The notes under the pieces were generated by a model. That model ran no database searches. It had not been told where the DNA came from and saw only the letters and a list, made by a program, of their open reading frames with translations. This document shows, in pieces, positions 25,342-34,486 of a stretch of DNA of 64,000 nucleotides. Origin of the DNA: G038396625 sp038396625 (GTDB taxonomy: Bacteria > Bacillota > Clostridia > Peptostreptococcales > Thermotaleaceae); NCBI GenBank assembly GCA_038396625.1, contig CP121688.1:3782001-3846000 (forward strand). The letters are read 5' to 3'. A program made the position numbers and the translations under genes. Every line of letters starts with the position of its first letter. The stretch's first letter is position 1.

Positions 25342-27756
25342 TCATGAATAAATATCAGAAAACTCGATGTGTATACGCTCGATCCGTCCTGATTGTACTG
25401 CGTCATCATGATGGGCTTGAGGAATAAAATCATTCGCCAAAACTCCTTCAACAGGGATTTCTATAATAAATCGACTTCCTTCTTTGTAATTGCTTTCTAG
25501 AAAGATCTGTCCTTTATGCATCTCTACCAAAGCTTTCACCAAAGAAAGGCCAATTCCGCTTCCTTCATGATTTCTTGTTAAGGATTTATCCACTTGCTGA
25601 AAACGGTCAAAAATAATCTGCTGCTGATCCAAAGGAATGCCTATTCCTGTATCTTGTACACATATGCCAATAAAATTTCCTTTGTCTTGAATTGTAACGG
25701 TAATACAATCTCCTCTATCACTAAATTTAATGGCATTCGAAAGAAGGTTCAACATAATGCGTTCCATTTTATCTGGGTCACAGGCAAGAATTTTTTCTTC
25801 TATATCCGTATCAAATTGAAGCATAATCCCTTTACTTTGTATGTATTCTGCCACAGACAAAGTAATATCCTCAATAATACTGACAATGTTGACATTTTTC
25901 AAATGCAGTTGAAAGAACCCTGCATCTATTTTTGTAATATCGATTAAATTATTAACTAACCTTAATAATCGATAACAGTTTTGTCGCATCACAGCTATAT
26001 GCTTCATTGTACTTTGGTTATTATTTGCACACAGACGATCTTGAGCGAATAAATTTAATAACTGTAGAATCCCTAAAATAACATTTAATGGGGTTCTCAA
26101 TTCATGAGAGATGTTTGCAAAGAAATCATCTCTTAATTTTTCATATTCCTTGACCTCTTTTAATAATCTCTTGCTTTCTTCTACATTTCTTTGTAGTATT
26201 TCTGCTTTTTTACGATCCGTAATATCACGAATAGTTACTTGAAAAGCTGATTTCCCCTTATATACAAAGGGGATACCTACCAATTCTACATCAATGGTTT
26301 TATGATCTATTGTAATAATCTGTTCTTCTCTTAAAGATACACTCATATTTTTATTTAACAATGCACGTATTTGTTCAGTAACATCTTGTTTTTGATCATA
26401 ATGTACAAAATCTATTAGCTTTCTTCCTATTAATTCCTTTGGTACTCTTAGTCCTGCTAGTTTTGCTGCAGCCTCGTTGGCAAAAAGAATTACGCTGTCA
26501 TCATGCACAACAATCGCATCAGGTGAATACTCTACAAATCTTCGATACTGCTCTCTACTTTCTTTTAAAGCTTTCTCTGCAATTTTTCGCTCTGTGATAT
26601 CTCGTGTTGAAAAAATGGCACCTATGATTTCTTCTTTATCATTGTACAATAAATTTCCAACACTTTCTAGCCACATATAATAGCCTTTGGCATGTTTATA
26701 TCGAAACTCTGCTTTTCCTGATGAAGAGACACACATACAAGCTTCAAATATGGTCTTTACCTGATCTATGTCTTCTGGATGCACAAATTCAAAAATAGAT
26801 TTTCCGATTCTCTCTTCAGGATTATACCCTAAAATACTCTTTAGCGAGGGACTCGAGTACATAAGTATTCCTTTGTCGTTCGTCTGACTAATCACGTCCA
26901 GCATATTATCGGTAATCTGCCTTAGTCTTCTTTCGCTTTCTGCCAATGCTTCTTCCGCTCTTTTACGCTCTGTAATATCCTTTACATAGGCTAATAAATG
27001 CATGGGCATTCCACTTTCTTCGCTTATCATCAATACATTCACATAAGTCCAAAAAATTCGTCCATTTTTAGCCATAAATCTCTTTTCCATATCATAAGAG
27101 AGATACTTTCCCTCCAGCATTTCCTTTAGTTTTTCCTTTTCTTCCTTTATATCTTCAGGATACGTAATCTCCTGGAATCTCATGTCCAGCAACTCTTGTG
27201 CTGTATAGTCCAGCAAGCTACAAAATCGAGGAGGTACTTTGAGAATCCTCCCATTTACATCTATATGGACAGTCATTACTTGAGATATTTCTTCCGTTCG
27301 ATTAAGACACATTTTATACTTATATAATGCTTTGTTTGATGATTTCAACCGTTCATACATATAGCCTACCATTAGAGCTCCTACTACTAATATTATATCA
27401 TTTATCCCTACAGCAGCAATATAAGCAAGTTGTTGAAAATTATGTCTCTGGGCATAGATATATAATAATTCAATGATATAGACATTACTCATACCAAAAC
27501 TTATAAGACCACTTTTTAGACCTCCTGTAAAGATAGAATAGATAATAAGGATTACAAATATTCCTGTTAAATCAAAGAATAGTTTCTTTTCTTTAAAAAG
27601 TATTATCGTAATAATTAATACAAATAATGCAAAACTAGGTCCCATCAATGGATGGGTAAGCCATCTTTTGACAACTGACTGTTTTCGGCCTGTTATCCCT
27701 GTTCTTTTTATTATCTCTTTCATATCCGTATATAGTGCCCTTATCATTTGTGTCAT
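25342..27756 (-). CDS. Membrane multi-PAS sensor histidine kinase
   Basis: An 804-residue kinase; the start at 27756 follows AGGGGG, and the first in-frame ATG at 27771 overlaps that site. The first 150 residues hold four to five membrane helices with hardly any outside loop. Three PAS/PAC units follow (LDYTAQELLDMRFQEITYPED, LKSILGYNPEERIGKSIFEF, VEYSPDAIVVHDD). The HisKA domain has the phospho-acceptor histidine in ANISHELRTPLNV, and the HATPase has NLLSNAIKFSDRG, DTGIGIP and GSGIGLSLVKALV. No response regulator gene is adjacent, so it is an orphan kinase. The signal is unknown; PAS domains suggest a redox or ligand input. Terminators isolate it from the amidohydrolase operon. Confidence 0.92.
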   Translation of the reverse strand: MTQMIRALYTDMKEIIKRTGITGRKQSVVKRWLTHPLMGPSFALFVLIITIILFKEKKLFFDLTGIFVILIIYSIFTGGLKSGLISFGMSNVYIIELLYIYAQRHNFQQLAYIAAVGINDIILVVGALMVGYMYERLKSSNKALYKYKMCLNRTEEISQVMTVHIDVNGRILKVPPRFCSLLDYTAQELLDMRFQEITYPEDIKEEKEKLKEMLEGKYLSYDMEKRFMAKNGRIFWTYVNVLMISEESGMPMHLLAYVKDITERKRAEEALAESERRLRQITDNMLDVISQTNDKGILMYSSPSLKSILGYNPEERIGKSIFEFVHPEDIDQVKTIFEACMCVSSSGKAEFRYKHAKGYYMWLESVGNLLYNDKEEIIGAIFSTRDITERKIAEKALKESREQYRRFVEYSPDAIVVHDDSVILFANEAAAKLAGLRVPKELIGRKLIDFVHYDQKQDVTEQIRALLNKNMSVSLREEQIITIDHKTIDVELVGIPFVYKGKSAFQVTIRDITDRKKAEILQRNVEESKRLLKEVKEYEKLRDDFFANISHELRTPLNVILGILQLLNLFAQDRLCANNNQSTMKHIAVMRQNCYRLLRLVNNLIDITKIDAGFFQLHLKNVNIVSIIEDITLSVAEYIQSKGIMLQFDTDIEEKILACDPDKMERIMLNLLSNAIKFSDRGDCITVTIQDKGNFIGICVQDTGIGIPLDQQQIIFDRFQQVDKSLTRNHEGSGIGLSLVKALVEMHKGQIFLESNYKEGSRFIIEIPVEGVLANDFIPQAHHDDAVQSGRIERIHIEFSDIYS

Positions 27757-27893
27757 ATGTTTCCCCCTCATCCCCCAAATCTCCTATCTGATGCAACAGT
27801 GCTTATTTCTACATATTTCTATAAAAAAAATTTGCTTCCTGCCATAATTGATAGCAATTTTCGACAGATTTTGCTTATGTTTCCTCTAAATCA

Positions 27894-27931
27894 GCAAAAG
27901 CCTAAATCCTCTTTGGGATCTAGGCTTTTGC
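27894..27931 (-). terminator. Terminator of the T-box operon
   Basis: Arms GCAAAAGCCTAAATCC and GGATCTAGGCTTTTGC form a 16-bp stem with one mismatch just downstream of the M20 amidohydrolase gene. Confidence 0.85.
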
Positions 27932-27946
27932 TCATATTGTCTATGA

Positions 27947-29113
27947 CTATTTTTCCATTAAAAAATCAAGGGCATATTGGGCATAAAGAGCTGTACCGAT
28001 TTCAAGGGCATCCTCATCCATATTAAACCTTTCATGATGATGGGGATAATGGGCTTCTTTTTCTTCGTTTCTAATTCCTACGAAAGCCATCACTGCTGGT
28101 GCTTTTTCTGCAAACATGGCAAAATCTTCCCCACCTGTTACCTTCTCCATTTTGATGACACTTTCTTTACTTAGAATCTTCTCTACTGCTTTTTCTGCGA
28201 GTTTTGAACATCCTGCATCATTAATTGTAGGCGGCGTAGCAAAATTATATTCTATCTGGGTTTCTGCCCTATAGCTCTTCGCCGTATTTTGCGCAATTCT
28301 TTCAAGCATCTTAGGAAGTGCTTCTCTTATTTGAGGATTGAAGCATCTAGTTGTTCCTTCTAACTCTGCAGCATTGGCAATGACATTAAATCTTGTACCA
28401 GAGTGGAATGTGCCTACACTCACCACTGCAGATTCTAGAGGACTAATTTCTCTACTTACCACCGATTGCAAATTCATAACGATTGCAGAGGCTGCCACCA
28501 CTGCATCTACCCCTTGGTGTGGTAAAGAACCATGACCCCCCTTACCTTTTACACGAATGGTAAACATATCTGCAGAAGCCATTCGTGGTCCTTCCTCCAC
28601 AGATACCGTCCCTGCAGGAATATCACTCCATAAATGGATGCCAAATACACCGTCTACACCTTCCATGACCCCTTCTTCTATCATTTTTTTCGCTCCTTGG
28701 GCCAATTCTTCTGCTGGTTGGAAAAATAACTTCACGGTTCCCTTTATTTCATCTTTGCATGCATTTAACACCTGTGCCGCACCTAACAGCATGGCTGTGT
28801 GTCCATCATGTCCACATGCATGCATAATGCCTTCATTCTGAGACTTATAAGGCACTTCGTTGCATTCCTTCACTTGTAGCGCATCCATATCTGCCCTTAA
28901 AGCAATGGTCTTTCCTTCTTGATTTCCTTTAATCGTTGCCACAACACCCGTACCTGCTACAGGGGAAAAAGGAATACCCATTTTTTCTAATTCTTCCTTT
29001 ACTCTTTGAGAAGTTCTTTCTTCCTTCCAGCTTGGTTCAGGATGCATATGGAATTCCCTTCTTAAATCAATGACATAGTCTTTATTTTGTTTTGCTAATT
29101 CTTTAATGTTCAT
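27947..29113 (-). CDS. M20-family amidohydrolase (N-acyl amino acid / IAA-amino acid hydrolase type)
   Basis: A 388-residue metallo-amidohydrolase of the hippurate hydrolase/AmaA group. Motifs are RREFHMHPEPSWKE, ALRADMDALQV, HACGHDGHTAMLLGAA with the metal-binding Cys/His, FQPAEELAQGAKKM, and TGGEDFAMFAEKAPA. Such enzymes remove acyl groups from N-acyl amino acids or cleave indole-acetyl amino acids. It overlaps the upstream AllC-like gene by a few codons and has GAGGTG as ribosome site, so translation is coupled. Together with the transporter and the T-box it looks like part of an amino-acid salvage route from N-blocked precursors. The exact substrate is open. Confidence 0.85.
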   Translation of the reverse strand: MNIKELAKQNKDYVIDLRREFHMHPEPSWKEERTSQRVKEELEKMGIPFSPVAGTGVVATIKGNQEGKTIALRADMDALQVKECNEVPYKSQNEGIMHACGHDGHTAMLLGAAQVLNACKDEIKGTVKLFFQPAEELAQGAKKMIEEGVMEGVDGVFGIHLWSDIPAGTVSVEEGPRMASADMFTIRVKGKGGHGSLPHQGVDAVVAASAIVMNLQSVVSREISPLESAVVSVGTFHSGTRFNVIANAAELEGTTRCFNPQIREALPKMLERIAQNTAKSYRAETQIEYNFATPPTINDAGCSKLAEKAVEKILSKESVIKMEKVTGGEDFAMFAEKAPAVMAFVGIRNEEKEAHYPHHHERFNMDEDALEIGTALYAQYALDFLMEK

Positions 29114-30353
29114 CACTGCTCACCTCTGCAATATCTAATATAGTTTTGTAAACCAATTCAATCCCTTTTTGTAAATCTTCATAATCTGTCCATTCTTCTG
29201 GACAGTGACTTCTGCCATCCTTGCTAGGCACAAAAATGAGTCCTACATCTGCTATGCTTGCCATAACCATAGCATCATGACCCGCACCACTTAGCATAAA
29301 CTCTTTAGAGAAACTTAACTGCTCACAATTTGTACTAAATTGATTTACAATCGTCTCTGCCAACTTTACAGGAGCTACATCCAGTTTTGGTATAATCTCA
29401 TACTTTACGCCTTTCTTCTCCGCAATATCTTTTAAAAGTTCTTCAATTTTTTGGGTCACTTCATCAATACAGGAGGATTTCTTAGATCGAATATCTACTG
29501 TAAATTTTACTTCACCCGGTACAATATTGGCAGCACCTGGAGCAACCTGTAGAATCCCAACTGTTGCCACAGTACCCTCTCCTGCAGCTTTTCCAAAATC
29601 GCTAATCTTACCAATAACAGCAGCAGCACCATCTAGGGCATCTGCTCGCATGGTCATTGGTGTAGTCCCCGCATGGTCTGGTCTTCCTTTGACGATTACT
29701 TCAAATTCACGGATCCCAACGATATATTCAACAATGCCTATCTCTTTTTTATTAGTTTCTAAAACAGGTCCCTGTTCAATGTGTAGTTCAAGAAACGCTT
29801 TTATATCTTCTGTCTTCCTAGTAGCCTCCTGAATGCGATCAGGATCTAGCCCAAAATCTTTCATAGCTTCCCCAATAGAAATTCCTTCCTGATCCTTATA
29901 AAAATCTAGTTGTTCTCGTGTTACTTTTCCAGCCATGGCACGACTTGCAAATAATCCACCGCCAAACCTTCCACCTTCTTCTTCAATCATTCCGATAAAT
30001 TCGATAGGATACTTCGGTTGTATATTTTTTTCTTTTATGGTTCTAGCCGCTTCTAAAGCTGCTACTACCCCTGCAGGTCCATCAAAGTTTCCTCCATTTT
30101 TTACGGAGTCATAATGAGAACCTACCATCACTACAGGTCCATCTTGAAGGGTGCCTTCTAATCTACCTATTATAGTTCCTGCAGCATCTTCATAAACCTT
30201 TAGTCCTATTTGTTGCATTTCATTTTTAATATATGCTCTGGCAGCCTTATCTTCTTTCGTAAAAGAAAATCGAGTTAACCCTTTGCCTGGTGTGGCATTA
30301 AAAGTTCCTAAGGTTTCTATGTCCTTCTTAATTCGTTCTAATTTTGTATGCAT
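29103..30353 (-). CDS. N-carbamoyl-L-amino acid hydrolase / allantoate amidohydrolase paralog
   Basis: A 416-residue M20 enzyme strongly similar to the AllC protein at 22.3-23.5 kb (GSHYDSVKNGGNFDG, LELHIEQGPVLE, GRPDHAGTTPMTMR, LSGAGHDAMVM and GRSHCPEEW are shared or nearly so). The zinc-site glutamate segment reads EEEGGRFGGG. The family includes allantoate amidohydrolase, ureidoglycolate amidohydrolase and N-carbamoyl amino acid hydrolases, which are hard to tell apart by eye. Here the gene is in a T-box operon with an unassigned transporter and another M20 amidohydrolase. N-carbamoyl- or N-acyl amino acid salvage is therefore a better guess than allantoate. It starts 28 bases after the transporter gene. 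Confidence 0.83.
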   Translation of the reverse strand: MHTKLERIKKDIETLGTFNATPGKGLTRFSFTKEDKAARAYIKNEMQQIGLKVYEDAAGTIIGRLEGTLQDGPVVMVGSHYDSVKNGGNFDGPAGVVAALEAARTIKEKNIQPKYPIEFIGMIEEEGGRFGGGLFASRAMAGKVTREQLDFYKDQEGISIGEAMKDFGLDPDRIQEATRKTEDIKAFLELHIEQGPVLETNKKEIGIVEYIVGIREFEVIVKGRPDHAGTTPMTMRADALDGAAAVIGKISDFGKAAGEGTVATVGILQVAPGAANIVPGEVKFTVDIRSKKSSCIDEVTQKIEELLKDIAEKKGVKYEIIPKLDVAPVKLAETIVNQFSTNCEQLSFSKEFMLSGAGHDAMVMASIADVGLIFVPSKDGRSHCPEEWTDYEDLQKGIELVYKTILDIAEVSSDEH

Positions 30354-30381
30354 ATTGCTTACCCCCCTTTATCCATGTTTC

Positions 30382-31602
30382 TTATAGAAATCCTACAAAA
30401 ATACCTGCTACCAGCACAGAAACAATTGTTACAGTTGTAAATCCTCCTACAAGCATTTTGGGTAACATCTGATCCATTAGATATTCTTTTTCTTCTGGTG
30501 TTTCTGCCAATGCATTGGCCGCTTCTTCCGTTAATATATAATTAGGTGGGAAGCCATATAAAGCTGTCAAGGCTACAGAAAATGCCATTTCCTTCGAATA
30601 TCCAAATCTTTTTCCTACGAATATAGACAATACACCCATACCCGTAACTCCTATAACAATAATCCCCACTAATGGCAATGCAATTTCTCCTAACATCTCT
30701 GGTGTTGCTTTGGCTAATTGCGCAAAGATAAAAGCCATTAAAGAAGTCATCATAAATCCAAAGGACCCTGATAGGTTTAATGGTCTTCTTTCAAGGAATC
30801 CTATTTCTGACGCGATTACACCAAATATCAAACACACAACATATTTAGATATTGCATCTTTTGGTCCACCAGCGCTGAAAATCATTTGGTTAATCACTGC
30901 TGAAAAACCTACAGAAGCCCATGCTACCAAGCCCAATTTTGCCAAAAGCATATACGTCGTTTGATACTTCTGAGGAAGAGGTGGAAAAATTCTGAATTTA
31001 TTTTGTGCCTCTGTTGTAGCTGCTGTTTCCTCTTCTGTTTTCTTTTCTATTTTTATCGCACCACTTCTATACAAATTTAATAGTCTTGTTCCTTCTTTTT
31101 TTAGACAAATAGCCGTTAGTGGGTATCCTACAAATCCTTGCATTACATACATGACAATTGACAATACCGCTAGATTTTGAAGCCCTCTAGCTGCTGCTGC
31201 CTCTGACATAATAATGGCTGCCACAATCCCCCCCGTAAGTGGTGGTGTTGCCGTCACAACCGTTTCCCAACCAAACATTACTCTTCCTATAGTTAAGGTA
31301 CCTACACAAATTCCAACAATCCCCATTAATGCAATGGTAATAGTTTTCCATTGAGCTGCTAATTCCCTCACACTCATTAACGTTCCCATATGGGTAATAA
31401 GTAGATACATGCCCAGCTGAGCAATCGGCATCCCTAAACCTGAGATTGTAATTAGATCTCCTGGCAGAAAAGTCCAAAATCCAAATAAAAATAATACTGC
31501 CGCTACGAAAACAGATGGTACAAATGCTTTTGTCTTTGCTGATACAATATCGCCTATGGTTAAAATGACTAAAACCAAACTAAACGCTGCAATAATACTC
31601 AT
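30382..31602 (-). CDS. Polytopic membrane protein, probable amino acid or peptide-derivative transporter
   Basis: A 406-residue protein with about ten to eleven hydrophobic segments and no recognised signature. Visible features are a first helix pair (FSLVLVILTIGDIV), a cytoplasmic basic stretch rich in E and K near 180-200, and a glycine-rich MLVGGFTTVTIVSVLVAGI end. The layout recalls GltS/CitS-like symporters but no motif confirms this. It is the first gene of the operon behind a T-box leader, so it is expressed when a specific tRNA is uncharged. An importer for an amino acid or a blocked amino acid is the natural reading, by inference. No close family name can be given. Confidence 0.65.
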   Translation of the reverse strand: MSIIAAFSLVLVILTIGDIVSAKTKAFVPSVFVAAVLFLFGFWTFLPGDLITISGLGMPIAQLGMYLLITHMGTLMSVRELAAQWKTITIALMGIVGICVGTLTIGRVMFGWETVVTATPPLTGGIVAAIIMSEAAAARGLQNLAVLSIVMYVMQGFVGYPLTAICLKKEGTRLLNLYRSGAIKIEKKTEEETAATTEAQNKFRIFPPLPQKYQTTYMLLAKLGLVAWASVGFSAVINQMIFSAGGPKDAISKYVVCLIFGVIASEIGFLERRPLNLSGSFGFMMTSLMAFIFAQLAKATPEMLGEIALPLVGIIVIGVTGMGVLSIFVGKRFGYSKEMAFSVALTALYGFPPNYILTEEAANALAETPEEKEYLMDQMLPKMLVGGFTTVTIVSVLVAGIFVGFL

Positions 31603-31689
31603 ATAAAATCCCCCTTCTTTTTTATTGGTATGTTATCTATCATTACACAAACGATTGTCCGTCCTCCTTCCTACTGCAAATATGCTATT

Positions 31690-32032
31690 TAAAAAACTTC
31701 CGCTCCTTTTGTCTAAACAGACAAAAGGGGCAAGAAGTTTTTCTCACGGTACCACCCTTTTTTTTATGTTATATTTCACACTATACCAATACAACATCAT
31801 CTCTTAACCTATACGGCTTTGCACAATAACGGTTGCACTTTTTTACGCGCCGGTTCAGCTTACTGCGTTATAATACGGTTCAGCTTTACAGTTCAGGAGT
31901 GAGTATTCTATATACAGCTACTATTGGTTCACACCATCCACCAACTCTCTGAAACAGCTTTGTATATTTTTATCTCCCTCATTACCTTTACCACTTTAAT
32001 GTTTTAATCGATCAAATTTATTGCTTTTGTGC
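31690..32032 (-). ncRNA. T-box leader (tRNA-sensing riboswitch)
   Basis: On the minus strand the leader holds the conserved stem I feature AGAGAGUUGGUGG...GGUGUGAACCAA (about 31950-31923), a stem II region with two AGCTGAACCG segments, the T-box bulge GGGTGGTACCGTG (31757-31745), and a terminator at 31690-31742 with a long stem and T-run. The specifier loop reads GAA-UAC-UCA: UAC (Tyr, 31905-31903) follows the usual GAA, while CUC (Leu, 31903-31901) in an overlapping register is the alternative. It controls the transporter/amidohydrolase operon by antitermination when the cognate tRNA is uncharged. Confidence 0.93.
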
Positions 32033-32039
32033 TATCAAT

Positions 32040-32068
32040 ATTATATAAAGTTTTCAATATTTTTTCAA
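32040..32068 (-). promoter_or_regulatory. Sigma-A promoter of the T-box operon
   Basis: TTGAAA, 17-bp spacer, TATAAT on the minus strand, about 8 bp ahead of the inferred T-box transcript start. Confidence 0.8.
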
Positions 32069-32138
32069 TACCTAAAATAGTTTCACAAATCTTTTTCAGA
32101 TTAGTTTATCTTTAGCTAAAAAGTCAACTGATATTTAT

Positions 32139-33452
32139 TTAATCGTCTTCTCTCAACATATTAATATCTTTTCCTGCCATCACTTTATTCATATTTCTCA
32201 TCGAACACATCTTTCCACACATGGTACAGCTGTCCTCATGCTCTGGCATAGATTCACTTCTGTATTTTCTCGCCTTTTCAGGATCCATCGCCAATGTAAA
32301 CATTTTTTCCCAATCTAGTGCCTGTCTTGCTTGACTCATAGCATTATCCCAATCTCTCGCACCTGGAATATTTTTTGCAATGTCTCCCGCATGGGCAGCA
32401 ATCTTTGCAGCAATAATACCTTCCTTCATATCTTCTAGGTTGGGAAGTCTTAAATGTTCTGCTGGCGTAACATAGCATAAGAAATCCACCCCATGACTGG
32501 CAGCAATTGCACCACCAATAGCGCTTGTGATATGGTCATATCCCGGTGCTACATCTGTTACAATAGGTCCTAATACATAGAAAGGAGCTCCATGACAAAG
32601 TTTTTTCTCAATAAGTACATTGGCAGCAATTTCATTTATTGCCATATGTCCAGGTCCCTCTATGATTACCTGTACATTTCTCTCCCATGCTCTTAATGTC
32701 AATTCTCCAAGAATCATTAATTCTTGAATTTGACTGGCATCTGTAGCATCTTGAATGCTTCCGGGTCGACAAGCATCTCCAAGGCTCAAGGTAAGATCAT
32801 ATTTTTCACAAATATCTAATAGACGGTCATAATGCTCAAAAAATGGATTTTCTTGTTGATTTAGTTCCATCCAAGCATAAAGCAAGGACCCACCTCTTGA
32901 AACAATATTGGTAAGTCTTTTATTTCTTTTAAATACTTCTGCTGTTTGTCTATTGATTCCTGCATGAATTGTAACAAAATCTACCCCATCTTCTGCATGC
33001 TTTTCAACAACCTTAAGGAATTCCTCTGCCGTAATATCCTTGAGTTCTTTGTCATAAAAACCTACTGCATCATACATAGGTACGGTTCCAATCATAGCAG
33101 GAGACATTTCCACAAGCTTTTTTCTGAACTTTTCTGTTTTTCCATAGGAACTTAAATCCATAATGGCTTCCGCCTTCATATCAAGAGCTGTTTTTACCTT
33201 TTCTAACTCACTGTCGATATCAAAACAATCCTTTGAAATACCTAAGTTAACATTAATTTTCGTCTTTAATCCTTCTCCAACCCCCTCGGGATCTAATGAT
33301 TTGTGATTTTTATTAGCCGGAATTACAATTTTCCCCGTTGCTATAAGATTTCTCAATTTCTCAACATCCATCTTTTCTTTTTTTGCTACAATTTCCATTT
33401 CTTTCGTCACAATACCTTTTTTCGCTGCATCCATTTGCGTTGTGTAATTCAT
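32139..33452 (-). CDS. thiC: Phosphomethylpyrimidine synthase
   Basis: A 437-residue radical-SAM ThiC that converts aminoimidazole ribotide to hydroxymethylpyrimidine phosphate for thiamine synthesis. Conserved stretches are GEGLKTKINVNLG, DFVTIHAGINRQTAE, SLGDACRPGSIQDA, IEGPGHMAINEI and GPIVTDVAPGYDHI. The C-terminal cluster motif reads CTMCGKMC, that is CX2CX3C, one residue shorter than the CX2CX4C of most bacterial ThiC; similar short spacing occurs in archaeal and clostridial types as far as I recall. ATG behind AAAGGAGAGG. It is controlled by a TPP riboswitch with a terminator. No other thiamine gene is adjacent. Confidence 0.95.
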   Translation of the reverse strand: MNYTTQMDAAKKGIVTKEMEIVAKKEKMDVEKLRNLIATGKIVIPANKNHKSLDPEGVGEGLKTKINVNLGISKDCFDIDSELEKVKTALDMKAEAIMDLSSYGKTEKFRKKLVEMSPAMIGTVPMYDAVGFYDKELKDITAEEFLKVVEKHAEDGVDFVTIHAGINRQTAEVFKRNKRLTNIVSRGGSLLYAWMELNQQENPFFEHYDRLLDICEKYDLTLSLGDACRPGSIQDATDASQIQELMILGELTLRAWERNVQVIIEGPGHMAINEIAANVLIEKKLCHGAPFYVLGPIVTDVAPGYDHITSAIGGAIAASHGVDFLCYVTPAEHLRLPNLEDMKEGIIAAKIAAHAGDIAKNIPGARDWDNAMSQARQALDWEKMFTLAMDPEKARKYRSESMPEHEDSCTMCGKMCSMRNMNKVMAGKDINMLREDD

Positions 33453-33494
33453 TCGCTTTCCTCTCCTTTATTTTAAATTCAAATAAAATAACAC

Positions 33495-33524
33495 TAAAAA
33501 AAGCTTACCCTAGGGTAAGCTTTT
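33495..33524 (-). terminator. Terminator of the TPP riboswitch expression platform
   Basis: Arms AAAAGCTTACCC and GGGTAAGCTTTT with a T-run on the minus strand, between aptamer and thiC. Confidence 0.85.
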
Positions 33525-33550
33525 AAAAAATGTAAACATCTTTATTTTCT

Positions 33551-33634
33551 TGCTTCCCTACGGCAGTACAAACTGCGTCAGGTTCAAAGGGTTAGGATTG
33601 CTCCCTCTCAGCCAAATGGCACCCCTAGCTTTGC
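33551..33634 (-). ncRNA. TPP riboswitch (THI element)
   Basis: The minus strand reads GGGGTGCC, GGCTGAGAGGGAG, CCCTTTGAACCTGA and GTAGGGAAGC in order, which are the core conserved elements of the thiamine pyrophosphate aptamer. It lies about 100 bp upstream of thiC with an intrinsic terminator between, so thiamine pyrophosphate should switch transcription off. Confidence 0.97.
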
Positions 33635-33649
33635 TATTCAATTAACTAC

Positions 33650-33678
33650 ATTGTATGTCATTTCAATTATTTTGTAAA
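33650..33678 (-). promoter_or_regulatory. Promoter of the thiC riboswitch transcript
   Basis: TTTACA, 17-bp spacer, TACAAT on the minus strand, 16 bp ahead of the TPP aptamer. Confidence 0.7.
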
Positions 33679-33778
33679 GATTTGTCCTATACTTTCTATT
33701 CAATTTTCTTATTTTAAGAAACATATTGCAACCTAAAAGAATATGATAAAGCGAAGATATCGAAGGGAGGTTTTCTAT

Positions 33779-34456
33779 TTGAGAAATTTCTATTATTCAT
33801 ATACTCACCCTTATTATGCCTATCAACCCAATAATATACCCCAACCAGTCGGTTATAAAAAATCCTATCCTCCTGCTGCCACAAAAGACCCTCATTGTTT
33901 TAATCTAGGAGACCCTGCTCCTGATTTTACTCTTGATGGCATTATAGGAGGGAGCCCTCAAAAAGTATCCCTCAGGGACTATCAAGGTAAATGGGTTGTA
34001 CTCTTCTTTTATGGTTCAAATTTTACCTTTGTCTGACCTACAGAACTTGCAGCAGTTGCTGATAGATATGATCAGTTTCAAGCCCTAAATACAGTGGTGC
34101 TTGCCATTAGTACAGATAGTATTTATTCCCACAAGATATTTATCCAGACTTCACCCTCGGCCAAAAAAATTCGATATCCTCTTTTGTCTGATCGTACCCA
34201 AGTAGTTTCAAAAAAATACGGCGTTCTTAATGAAAGAGAGGGCTTTGCCTATCGAGGAGCTTTTATCATCGATCCTGAGGGTACCATCCAAGCTTTTATT
34301 GTAAACCCTCAACCCGTTGCAAGAAATATTGATGAAATATTAAGGATTATTGCGGGATTACAATACCATAGAAAAACAGGTCTAGGCATTCCTGCAGGAT
34401 GGAAACCTGGTGACCCTGGTATTAAAACAGGATGGGAATATGTTGGAAAGTATTAG
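33779..34456 (+). CDS. prxU: Selenocysteine-containing peroxiredoxin
   Basis: A 225-residue peroxiredoxin of the AhpC/Prx1 type read through an in-frame TGA at 34034-34036 as selenocysteine 86. The residues around it, FTFV-U-PTEL, align with the FVCPTE peroxidatic site of the family, so Sec replaces the catalytic cysteine. Upstream lie NLGDPAPDFTLDG and DYQGKWVVLFFYG; downstream ISTDSIYSHKIF and RGAFIIDPEG. The start is TTG at 33779, 8 nt after AAGGGAGG; the ATG at 33743 overlaps upstream of that site. The C-terminal VCPAGWKPGD resolving-cysteine motif reads GIPAGWKPGD, and the only cysteine is in DPHCFNLG near the N-terminus. The Tyr-rich N-terminal extension (first 30 residues) is unusual. 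The enzyme reduces peroxides in the cytoplasm with thiol partners. Confidence 0.92.
34037..34063 (+). promoter_or_regulatory. Candidate bacterial SECIS hairpin
   Basis: Directly after the TGA codon, CAGC-AGTT-GCTG (34050-34061) can fold into a small stem with a G in the loop, 13 nt downstream of the UGA. Distance and loop type suit SelB-dependent insertion. The stem is short, so this is a candidate only. Confidence 0.5.
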
Positions 34457-34480
34457 AGGGGGGCGATACATCTTCCCTCT
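34455..34480 (+). terminator. Possible terminator after the peroxiredoxin gene
   Basis: AGAGGG and CCCTCT arms followed by TTCTTTTT, partly overlapping the stop codon. Short stem. Confidence 0.5.
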
Positions 34481-34486
34481 TTCTTT

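Noticed and set aside
31835..31880. Repeated AGCTGAACCG segments taken as a direct repeat or CRISPR-like unit
   Set aside because: They fall inside the T-box leader and belong to its stem II region; only two copies exist.
33743..34036. Peroxiredoxin gene appearing broken by a stop codon, or as two separate ORFs
   Set aside because: The stop is TGA exactly at the catalytic cysteine position, both halves are in the same frame with no gap, and a SECIS-like hairpin follows. Selenocysteine is the better explanation than a nonsense mutation.
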